A stretch of 36,182 nt of DNA from NCBI GenBank assembly GCA_964446245.1, contig CAYUNI010000006.1, forward strand, positions 1-36,182, read 5' to 3'. The position numbers and the translations under genes are program-made. Positions within the stretch are counted from its first letter, which is position 1. The number at the start of each line of letters is the position of its first letter. The DNA comes from CAYUNI01 sp964446245 (GTDB lineage: Bacteria; Patescibacteriota; Minisyncoccia; Phycocordibacterales; XYD1-FULL-46-19). Below, in pieces: positions 21,640 through 28,619 of the stretch. The notes under the pieces were generated by a model. It saw only the letters and a program-made list of their open reading frames with translations, was not told where the DNA came from and did not search any database.

Positions 21640-23814
21640 TTATTTTTTCTCTTTTTTGTCGGGGCGATTGTTGGGGCAAGTCTTGTTAGAGCATCTTTCG
21701 GGGATTGTTTTGGTGCCTTCCATCATTAGCGAGCCACAGAGGCTGCAGATTTTTCCTGTTGGTTTGGATTTGATTATATTTTTACAGTCGGGGTAATTGG
21801 AACAACCATAAAATATTCCAAAGCGTCCGCGTTTTTCAATCATGGTTCCTTTGTGGCAAAGATTACACTCGACACCAGTATCGCCAGCTCCACCTTGTCC
21901 ATTAGTCTCATCTTTTTTAATAAAGCGACATTTTGGATATCGGCTACAAGCAGTGAATCGTCCAAAACGACCTTCTCGTTCCATGAGTGTTCCTTTACCA
22001 CATTTAGGGCAGGGTTCACCAGTATCTTTTGGCCCCTCCATTATCGTGCCATCAATTTTTCTAGCGCCGACGCAATCAGGGAAGCGGACACAACTATAAA
22101 ATTTTCCATTTTTCGATAATTTTATAATCATCGAACTGCCACATTCTGGACATTTGATTTCAGCTGGCGCTTCGCCGAGATTGGTGATCTTGTCTATTTT
22201 TTTCTTTGACGCCACTTCTTTTTTAAAAGGGTTATAAAAATCTTTTAAGGTCTTAACATATTCTCTTTCGCCAGCAGCGATCTCGTCTAATTCATTTTCC
22301 ATTTCGGCGGTGAAAGTGTCGCTAATATAATCATGGAAATGTTGATCAAGGAAATCACTTACCAATTCACCAACATCGGTAGGTTTGAGCGAGCGAGCTT
22401 CTTTTTCGACATAGCCACGATCGATTATCGTTTTGATGATTGATGCATAAGTACTTGGCCGACCGATCCCGCGTTTTTCTAATTCTTTCACCAGGCCAGC
22501 TTCAGAGTAGCGATTAGGTGGAGTGGTCTCTTTACCCTCTGATTCTATCGTGATTAGATTTAAGGGATCTTTTTTGTTAAGTTTTGGAAGTTCATTTTCT
22601 TCACCTCGCGCTCCTGGGTCAGCAGCAAGCCAACCGTCGAAAGTGATCCGACTACCGTTGGCGGAAAATTCTGGTATTTTTTGGTCACTGGCGACGGCGC
22701 TGATTTTGGTTCGCCAGATTTTTGCTGGTTTCATTTGGCTTCCGATTGCTCGGCGCCAGATTAGGTCGTATAATTTTTTTTCTTGGGGATTAGCGCCAGC
22801 ATTTTTGTTGTTGGCATGAGTGGGGCGAATAGCTTCATGTGCCTCTTGGGCATTTTTACTTTTGGTCGCGTATTGTTGCGATAGGTGATATTGCGAACCA
22901 TATTTTTCTATTACCATTTGACCTAGATCTTTGATTGCTTGGCTACTTAGATTAGGACTGTCGGTGCGCATATAGGTAATGTGGCCGGCTTCGTAGAGTT
23001 TTTGCGCCAGACGCATCGTAATACTAGGCGAATAGCCAAGTTGAGATGAGGCGGCTTGTTGTAGGGTCGAGGTGGTGAAAGGCGCTCGCGCTTTGCGAGA
23101 GGTTTCAGTCTCTTCAATGGCGCCGATTTGCCAGCTTGCTTTTTTGGAGCGAGCGACGATATCCTCGGCTGATTCAGCAGTTTTTGGTTCTTCCTCACAG
23201 ATAAAGTGAATAATTTGCCCTTGGGGAGTTTTAAAGTCGGCTTCGATTGTCCAGTATTTTTCTGGAATAAAAGCGCGAATTTCTTTTTCTCGCTCGACAA
23301 GGATCCGCAAAGCAGGAGATTGGACCCGGCCCGCCGAAAGACCATAACGAACTTTTTGCCAAATTAAATTGCTTAGATCATAGCCAAAAAGTCGGTCTAA
23401 GACCCGACGCGCTTCTTGGGCTTGGCGTAGATTTTCGTCAATATCTCGAGGTTGCTTGATTGCCTCGTTGACCGCCTCTTTGGTGATTTCATTGAAAGTG
23501 ACTCGGCGCGGTTTTTTGAGGCCGATTGTTTCAGCCAAATGCCAAGCGATAGCTTCGCCTTCACGGTCGGGGTCAGTCGCCAGTAAGACTTCTTCAGCTT
23601 TTTTAGCCAAAGCTTTTAAGTCGGTAATGATTTTTTCTTTGCCCGGGGAGATTTCGTAGTGGGGGATAAAGCCCGCTTCGATATCGATGGCATTTTTGTT
23701 TGATTTTGGCAGGTCACGAATATGCCCGACCGAGGCGCGGACAGTGTATTTGTTATCTAGATATTTCTCGATTGTTTTCGCTTTAGCCGGCGACTCGACG
23801 ATAAGTAATTTCAT
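21640..23814 (-). CDS. topA: DNA topoisomerase I (type IA)
   Basis: Relaxes negative supercoils by cutting one strand. The Toprim domain opens the protein (LLIVESPAKAKTIEKYL); DPDREGEAIAWH carries the acidic metal residues; the catalytic tyrosine is in GHITYMRTDSPNLS near residue 280. Four cysteine clusters close the protein: CPECGSSM...CVRFPDC, CPKCGKGT...CSRYPKC, CNLCHKGT...CSNYPDC and a divergent CSLCGSLM...CSNKTCPN. The 724-residue length is normal. It is monocistronic, with a hairpin after its stop. Confidence 0.98.
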   Translation of the reverse strand: MKLLIVESPAKAKTIEKYLDNKYTVRASVGHIRDLPKSNKNAIDIEAGFIPHYEISPGKEKIITDLKALAKKAEEVLLATDPDREGEAIAWHLAETIGLKKPRRVTFNEITKEAVNEAIKQPRDIDENLRQAQEARRVLDRLFGYDLSNLIWQKVRYGLSAGRVQSPALRILVEREKEIRAFIPEKYWTIEADFKTPQGQIIHFICEEEPKTAESAEDIVARSKKASWQIGAIEETETSRKARAPFTTSTLQQAASSQLGYSPSITMRLAQKLYEAGHITYMRTDSPNLSSQAIKDLGQMVIEKYGSQYHLSQQYATKSKNAQEAHEAIRPTHANNKNAGANPQEKKLYDLIWRRAIGSQMKPAKIWRTKISAVASDQKIPEFSANGSRITFDGWLAADPGARGEENELPKLNKKDPLNLITIESEGKETTPPNRYSEAGLVKELEKRGIGRPSTYASIIKTIIDRGYVEKEARSLKPTDVGELVSDFLDQHFHDYISDTFTAEMENELDEIAAGEREYVKTLKDFYNPFKKEVASKKKIDKITNLGEAPAEIKCPECGSSMIIKLSKNGKFYSCVRFPDCVGARKIDGTIMEGPKDTGEPCPKCGKGTLMEREGRFGRFTACSRYPKCRFIKKDETNGQGGAGDTGVECNLCHKGTMIEKRGRFGIFYGCSNYPDCKNIIKSKPTGKICSLCGSLMMEGTKTIPERCSNKTCPNNRPDKKEKK

Positions 23815-23982
23815 CCTGTTAGAAGTTTTAAGTTATCGACTTATAAATTATTACAGACTTTCTTTATTACAGAAAAAACAAACATTAAAAGTATCTTAAC
23901 CTAGATTAAGAAAAAAGTTAAATTTTGCGGTAGTGGTTGTTTGTAAAATTTTCTGACAAGTTAAACTTTTGTAAAAACAAAA

Positions 23983-24008
23983 TTCCCCACCGCTTGCGCT
24001 AAGTGGGG
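23983..24008 (-). terminator. Hairpin after the 52-residue gene
   Basis: TCCCCAC (23983-23989) pairs with GTGGGGA (24002-24008); on the minus strand the stem is followed by AATTTTGTTTTT, an intrinsic terminator for the small gene at 24034-24192. Confidence 0.7.
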
Positions 24009-24033
24009 ATTCCGGACATTGCGCTGGTTGTTT

Positions 24034-24192
24034 TTACCAGTGCCGATAACTATCCGGCATCTTTTCTTCGGCCGCCGCCGCGTTCTCTTCTTTGTCCCAC
24101 GGGGTCGAGAGGTACGGGTATAGTTCCCCTCTCGTTTGCAAGTCAAGTTTGTCTTCCTCGGTCATCCATTCTTCGACTTCACGCTGAGGCAT
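24034..24192 (-). CDS. Hypothetical 52-residue protein
   Basis: A small acidic soluble protein (begins MPQREVEEWMTEEDKLDL, ends EEKMPDSYRHW). I do not recognise it. Support comes from a Shine-Dalgarno site (GGAGGG six bases before the ATG) and a terminator right after the stop. I chose this ATG over an upstream one at 24228 because of the ribosome site. It could be a regulator or toxin/antitoxin-like peptide, but nothing in the sequence shows this. Confidence 0.6.
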   Translation of the reverse strand: MPQREVEEWMTEEDKLDLQTRGELYPYLSTPWDKEENAAAAEEKMPDSYRHW

Positions 24193-24409
24193 TACTAACC
24201 CTCCAGAGTTTTTTGAAAGATACCACATCTTTCATTCTATTATAGATTATATATCAAAACATAAAAAAGTCAAGTGTAAACAAGAAAAATGGCTTATTTT
24301 AGGCACAGATTTTGTATTGATAATTTAGCCCAGACTATTTTATCCGTTTTTATCCGCGAAGGTCCGCGTCTAGTCAATGTACTGTATAGGGCATCCCTAT
24401 ACATATTGT
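24193..24409. other. AT-rich spacer
   Basis: No gene is seen. It contains a nine-base hairpin TGTATAGGG/CCCTATACA (about 24382-24402) and the sequence GGTCCGCGTCTA (24361-24372), which recurs at 24937-24948 on the other side of the structured RNA. Confidence 0.5.
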
Positions 24410-24419
24410 TATGAAAAAG

Positions 24420-24772
24420 GCGGGACGACACGAGTGGATACGTGTGGCCCCGCAATGGTCGTCTACTCGGTCTGGTTCGGTCCAGACTTTACCTGAGTCT
24501 GAGAAGTTTCCAGCAAAGAACTTCTCTCCTCTGACCTTCCATGCTGTACCAGAGTCAGTCTGCCTAGCTTGGGCAGCCCTTTGAAGTCTACCGAGCTAAA
24601 GTGAGAGGATCGAGAAGGTGTCTTATTGTTCGGTTTTTCCTGATGTAAGTTTTCCTCTCTCCCGCATGTCCTGCATGGCAAAAGTTGGTTGACTTCTGCT
24701 TTAGCCCAGATTAGCAGTGCTGGTTCACTGACCACCTATACCATCCCCGGTGGCAAGGCAAAATAGACGACC
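24420..24772 (-). ncRNA. Large structured RNA candidate, about 320-350 nt
   Basis: On the minus strand the ends pair as GGTCGTCTA (from 24772) with TAGACGACC (to 24457), closing about 316 bases. Inside are stems such as CTGCT/AGCAG, GAGAGGA/TCCTCTC, CTGCC/GGCAG, GAGAAGTT/AACTTCTC and GTCTGG/CCAGAC. After the closing helix a GC-rich stem (24420-24424 with 24448-24453, plus CACG pairs) is followed by TTTTT, an intrinsic terminator. Size and closing helix would suit RNase P RNA or tmRNA, but I cannot find their conserved cores. A 90-codon open frame inside it has no coding signals. The promoter is not clear. Confidence 0.6.
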
Positions 24773-24852
24773 AAGTCCTTTCCCTTTTTACCATACTCAA
24801 TATTTAGATGCAAATTTAATGTATTCAGAAAAAGTTCTGCGTAAGTCTGCGT

Positions 24853-24894
24853 TCCGCCTCCGCCGTCCGCCAGCCGGCGGACGGCGGAGGCGGA
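24853..24894. repeat. GC-rich palindrome with 19-bp arms
   Basis: Arms 24853-24871 and 24876-24894 are perfect reverse complements around AGCC. Its composition is unlike the AT-rich surroundings and resembles the palindromes near tRNA-Ser and tRNA-Glu. Confidence 0.85.
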
Positions 24895-24959
24895 GTCTGC
24901 CTTTACCTCGCCGTAGCTTTACGCGTAGGCGGGATTGGTCCGCGTCTAATCCGCATTAG

Positions 24960-25826
24960 CTAGCATAAGTAAACTTCGCCGGCTACCTCCTTTACCACCC
25001 CTTTTAATTCCAAAAGCATTAAAACAGTATTGGCTTCATCGATTGGAATTTTAATTGCGGAAATTAAATCATCCTTGGTGTAGGATTTTTCTCCTAGAAG
25101 TTTGACGATTTTTAATTCAGTTTCATCGAGGTCGTCAGTCGACCAGAGTTTTTGTTGGTGATTGGAGTTTAGCCCAAATACGGCCAGAATATCTTGGCTT
25201 TCAGTTATTGGCGTTGCACCTTGCTTGATTAGCCAATTCGGTCCCCAAGAATTGGGCCAGTCGATTGCGCCGGGGACAGCTAAGACTTCGCGATTATAAT
25301 CAAGCGCCAAGCGGGCAGTAATTAAAGTGCCAGATTTTTGATTGGCTTCGATAATTAAAGTCGCTTTAGATATCCCGGCCATCAGACGATTGCGTTTGGG
25401 GAAAGAATAGAGCGTCGCTTTCTCTTTTGGTTCGGATTCGGAGATTAACGCGCCCCCTCGGTCAATGATTTCTTGGGCGAGACGAAGATTAGATCGTGGA
25501 TAGAGGACCGCGGGATCTAGTCCAGAACCGGGGAAGGCGATGGTTTTAAGATTATTTTCTAATGCTGAGCGATGGACAATAGTATCAATTCCGAGAGCGA
25601 GTCCAGAAACAATGGTAATCGGGAAGCCGCGGAGGCCAGCGATCAGAGATTCGCAAACATCTCGTCCGTAGCTTGAACATTTTCTTGAGCCGACGATGGT
25701 GAGAAAATTTTCTCTTTCCATCAAGGGCGTGCCTTGATAATAGAGGGTGGAGGGTGGTTGAGGTATTTCGCGTAGAGATGTCGGGATCTGCGTGCTGGTA
25801 AGTTTAATAAGTGGTGGAGTAGGCAT
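24960..25826 (-). CDS. dprA: DNA processing protein DprA
   Basis: Binds incoming single-stranded DNA and loads RecA during natural transformation. Rossmann-like core: TIVGSRKCSSYGRDV, SGLALGIDTIVH, FPGSGLDPAVLYPRSN, FPKRNRLMAG, EANQKSGTLITARLAL and VPGAIDWPNSWGPNWLI are the family motifs. A C-terminal winged-helix domain (DLISAIKIPIDEANTVL) follows. 288 residues from the ATG at 25826, chosen because TGT-TAAAAT ends seven bases before it (leaderless). ComEC and pilus genes are not in the window. Confidence 0.96.
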   Translation of the reverse strand: MPTPPLIKLTSTQIPTSLREIPQPPSTLYYQGTPLMERENFLTIVGSRKCSSYGRDVCESLIAGLRGFPITIVSGLALGIDTIVHRSALENNLKTIAFPGSGLDPAVLYPRSNLRLAQEIIDRGGALISESEPKEKATLYSFPKRNRLMAGISKATLIIEANQKSGTLITARLALDYNREVLAVPGAIDWPNSWGPNWLIKQGATPITESQDILAVFGLNSNHQQKLWSTDDLDETELKIVKLLGEKSYTKDDLISAIKIPIDEANTVLMLLELKGVVKEVAGEVYLC

Positions 25827-25833
25827 TGTTAGA

Positions 25834-25842
25834 ATTTTAACA
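25834..25842 (-). promoter_or_regulatory. Extended -10 box of dprA
   Basis: TGT-TAAAAT on the minus strand seven bases before the ATG. No clear -35. Confidence 0.6.
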
Positions 25843-25936
25843 TAGCCCCAAAACAAATCTAAATTTTTACTTGTTTTTTTCCTCCTTAACCTATACTATA
25901 ATACTACATACTATATACATAAATACTATCTATACT

Positions 25937-27199
25937 ATGCTTGATATTAAATTTATTCGAGAGAATCTTGATTTGGTCAAAGAAGCAGCCAGACGTAAAC
26001 GGCTCGAAGTTGATTTGGACAAATTGATGTCCCTCGATGAGGAGCGATTGAAAATCTTAGCCTCAGTCGAACGCAAACGAGCCAAACAAAATCAAGTCTC
26101 TGAGCAAATTACCAAAGCGAGTGACCAAGATGCTCGAGGCGCTTTTATTGCTGAAATGCGTGTCCTAAAAGAGGAAATGCAAAAAGAAGAAGAGAAGCTT
26201 AAAGAATTGATTAAAGATTGGCAGGCGATTATGGTCCAAGTGCCAAATATTCCCGATTTCTCGGTACCAGACGGAGAGGATGATTATCAAAATTTAGAGT
26301 TGAAATCTTGGGGTGGTAAGCCAAAATTCTCTTTTGAACCTAAAAGCCAAGTTGATTTATTGCTCGATTTGCAAATGGCGGATTTTGAGCGGGGGACCAA
26401 GGTGTCTGGTTTCCGCGGATATTTTTTGAAAAATGATGGCGCTTTGTTATCGTTTGCTATTTGGCAGTATGCTCTTGATCAATTGGTTAAAAAGGGTTAT
26501 CAACCAATGATTGTGCCGTCGCTTGTCCGCCCTGATTCTTTTTTTGGGACGGGTTATTTACCACAAGGAGAAGAAGATTTGTATAAAACGCAAGATGGGG
26601 ATTTTTTGGCCGGGACGGCGGAAGTGGCTACAATGGGACTCTTTATGGATGAGGTTTTGCCTGTTGAGCGTTTGCCGAAAAAATTTGTTTCTTTCTCCCC
26701 CTGTTTTAGGCGAGAGGCGGGTAGCCATGGCAAGGACACAAAGGGGCTTATTCGCTTACATGAATTTTTTAAAGTAGAGCAGGTAATTATTTGTGAAGCT
26801 AGCCACGAAGAGAGTGTTAAATATCATGAAGAATTATTAGCCAATGCCGAGGAGTTAATGCAAAATCTTGGGATCCCTTATCGTGTAGTAGTAAATTGCA
26901 CTGGCGATCTCGGCCTAGGACAAGTCAAAAAATATGATATCGAAGCTTGGGTTCCTAGTGAAAATCGTTATCGCGAGACACATTCGATTTCTTATTTTCA
27001 TGATTTTCAGACTCGTCGCTTAAATCTTAGATATAAAGACGCTGAAGGCAAGACTCGCCTTACTCATTCGTTAAACGGTACCGCCTTTGCTACCCCGCGT
27101 CTTTTGGTGTCGATTGTAGAAAATAATCAACAGGCCGATGGCAGTGTGATTGTCCCAGAAGTCTTACGGCCTTATTTAGGCAAGGATGTCATTAAATAA
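25937..27199 (+). CDS. serS: Seryl-tRNA synthetase
   Basis: Charges tRNA-Ser with serine. A class II enzyme of 420 residues. The N-terminal long coiled coil (about 28-105, rich in K, E and Q) grips the tRNA-Ser variable arm. Class II motif 2 is FSPCFRREAGSHGKDTKGL (with the ATP-binding arginine) and motif 3 is NGTAFATPRLLVSIVENNQ. I start at MLDIKFIREN; the frame extends upstream but a TACTAT box seven bases before this ATG marks the probable leaderless start. tRNA-Ser is at 7442-7528. It overlaps ftsQ by 14 bases. Confidence 0.97.
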   Translation: MLDIKFIRENLDLVKEAARRKRLEVDLDKLMSLDEERLKILASVERKRAKQNQVSEQITKASDQDARGAFIAEMRVLKEEMQKEEEKLKELIKDWQAIMVQVPNIPDFSVPDGEDDYQNLELKSWGGKPKFSFEPKSQVDLLLDLQMADFERGTKVSGFRGYFLKNDGALLSFAIWQYALDQLVKKGYQPMIVPSLVRPDSFFGTGYLPQGEEDLYKTQDGDFLAGTAEVATMGLFMDEVLPVERLPKKFVSFSPCFRREAGSHGKDTKGLIRLHEFFKVEQVIICEASHEESVKYHEELLANAEELMQNLGIPYRVVVNCTGDLGLGQVKKYDIEAWVPSENRYRETHSISYFHDFQTRRLNLRYKDAEGKTRLTHSLNGTAFATPRLLVSIVENNQQADGSVIVPEVLRPYLGKDVIK

Positions 27200-28063
27200 A
27201 AAATCCAAGCGTCGTTCGCTGGATATCTTGGAAAAAAATAAACTACGAGGTGCTCGTCGGCAAAAAATCCGTCGCTATTTTGTTTTGATATTTTGGATAA
27301 TAATGTTGATTGTTTTCGGCTGGCTTTTTTGTTCGGCGAAGTTAACTTTTCGAGAAGTGAAAGTTTCGTCTTCAGGGGCGGTTGACTCTTTGGCAGTTAA
27401 ACAAGTTGCTCAAAAAATATTTTCAGAAAGGCAATTTCTTTTGGTGCCGAAAAGTAGTGTTTTGTTTTACCCTCGAAAAGAATTAAAAGAAAAAATCTTT
27501 GCGATCGATAAACGAATTGATGAGGTGAGACTGGTAAAGGGCCAAGATCGGACCTTGATTATTTATCTCAATGAGCGAGTGCCTCTGGCTCTTTGGTGCC
27601 AGGCTAGCTCGGGGGAGAAAATATGTTTTTATCTAGATCGACACGGGGTTGTTTTTGCTCAAGCACCGATTTTATCGTCCCCTAATTTATTGGAATTTAA
27701 TGCTGCGTCTTCTTCGGTGGCGATAGGTGATAAACCAATTCCTGGCTTAGATTATCCTCGAGTTTTGCAATTAGCCAAGGACTTACAAAAGGTTGCCCAA
27801 TCAGAATTGGAAAAAACAATCAACATTAAAGTTGTCAATATTTGGCCTTATGGGGACTTAGCTTTTCGGACTGATTTTAAAGTAGCCAGTTTGACTCCTT
27901 TTCTTATCTTGGTTAATACTCGTCTTTCGGCCGGAGCGACCCTTGACAATTTTAATTCTCTTTTGGCTTCGGAGATTTTTCGTCAGGATTTAGTAAAAAA
28001 TAATTTAATAAATTTAGATTATATTGATTTGCGTTTTGGGAATAAGGTTTTCTATAAGTGGAG
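27186..28063 (+). CDS. ftsQ: FtsQ-like division protein, 3' end at assembly gap
   Basis: Links early and late divisome proteins at the membrane. A basic cytoplasmic N-terminus (about residues 1-29), one membrane segment (about 31-50), then a POTRA domain beginning LTFREVKVSSSG and an FtsQ-type region ending in YIDLRFGNKVFYKW. That ending is the usual last strand of FtsQ, so little is probably missing where the N run begins. Sequence beyond the gap should not be assumed to belong to it. It overlaps the end of serS by 14 bases, so translation is likely coupled. Confidence 0.85.
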
Positions 28064-28163
28064 NNNNNNNNNNNNNNNNNNNNNNNNNNNNNNNNNNNNN
28101 NNNNNNNNNNNNNNNNNNNNNNNNNNNNNNNNNNNNNNNNNNNNNNNNNNNNNNNNNNNNNNN
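28064..28163. other. Assembly gap (100 N)
   Basis: Exactly 100 unknown bases, the usual placeholder for a scaffold join; the true length is not known. The 65 bases after it (28164-28228) hold the end of an unidentified frame or spacer. Confidence 0.95.
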
Positions 28164-28228
28164 ACTTTAATTTATCCCCGAATTTTAGGTATGCTTATTT
28201 TATTTTTTGTTTTATAATTTAGGCAACA

Positions 28229-28615
28229 ATGTCCTTCTTTTTTATCTTGTCAGAATATATTGTTTGGCATTATAGTCGGGCGATTTTGGATCTTGTTAAG
28301 ATTTATGGCAATTTGCTGTGGTTTATCTTCAATTTTTTCTCAATTCCCCTTTTATTCAAGACATGGTTTGCTCCTTGGCGTCGCTTGAATGAAAATTATC
28401 CTAGTTTTTTTGATGGTTGGGAGTTTTTTTCAACATTAATAATCAATATTTTAATGCGTTTGGTTGGTTTTTTTGTCCGAACTGTTTTGCTGATTATCGG
28501 CCTTGGTGTCTACTTGTTCCTGATTGTTAGTTTTCCGGTAGTGATGGCTCTTTGGTTGTTATGGCCAGTTGTGATTATCGGGATTTTGTTTTGGGGTTTG
28601 AGTTATATTTTTTAA
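28229..28615 (+). CDS. Hypothetical membrane protein
   Basis: A 128-residue protein with about three hydrophobic segments (about 20-45, 62-90 and 95-126), rich in W, F and I. Between the first two lies WFAPWRRLNENYPSF, a short polar loop with arginines. I do not recognise the family. It ends four bases before the membrane-anchored Clp ATPase and is surely co-translated with it, which makes it a candidate partner subunit in the membrane. Confidence 0.75.
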   Translation: MSFFFILSEYIVWHYSRAILDLVKIYGNLLWFIFNFFSIPLLFKTWFAPWRRLNENYPSFFDGWEFFSTLIINILMRLVGFFVRTVLLIIGLGVYLFLIVSFPVVMALWLLWPVVIIGILFWGLSYIF

Positions 28616-28619
28616 TCTT

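Noticed and set aside
24463..24735. 90-codon frame on the minus strand
   Set aside because: It coincides with the structured RNA, has no ribosome site and no recognisable protein; the stems explain the sequence better.
24420..24772. RNase P RNA or tmRNA as a firm call
   Set aside because: Size and closing helix fit, but neither the RNase P P4 sequences nor the tmRNA T arm and tag frame could be found by eye.
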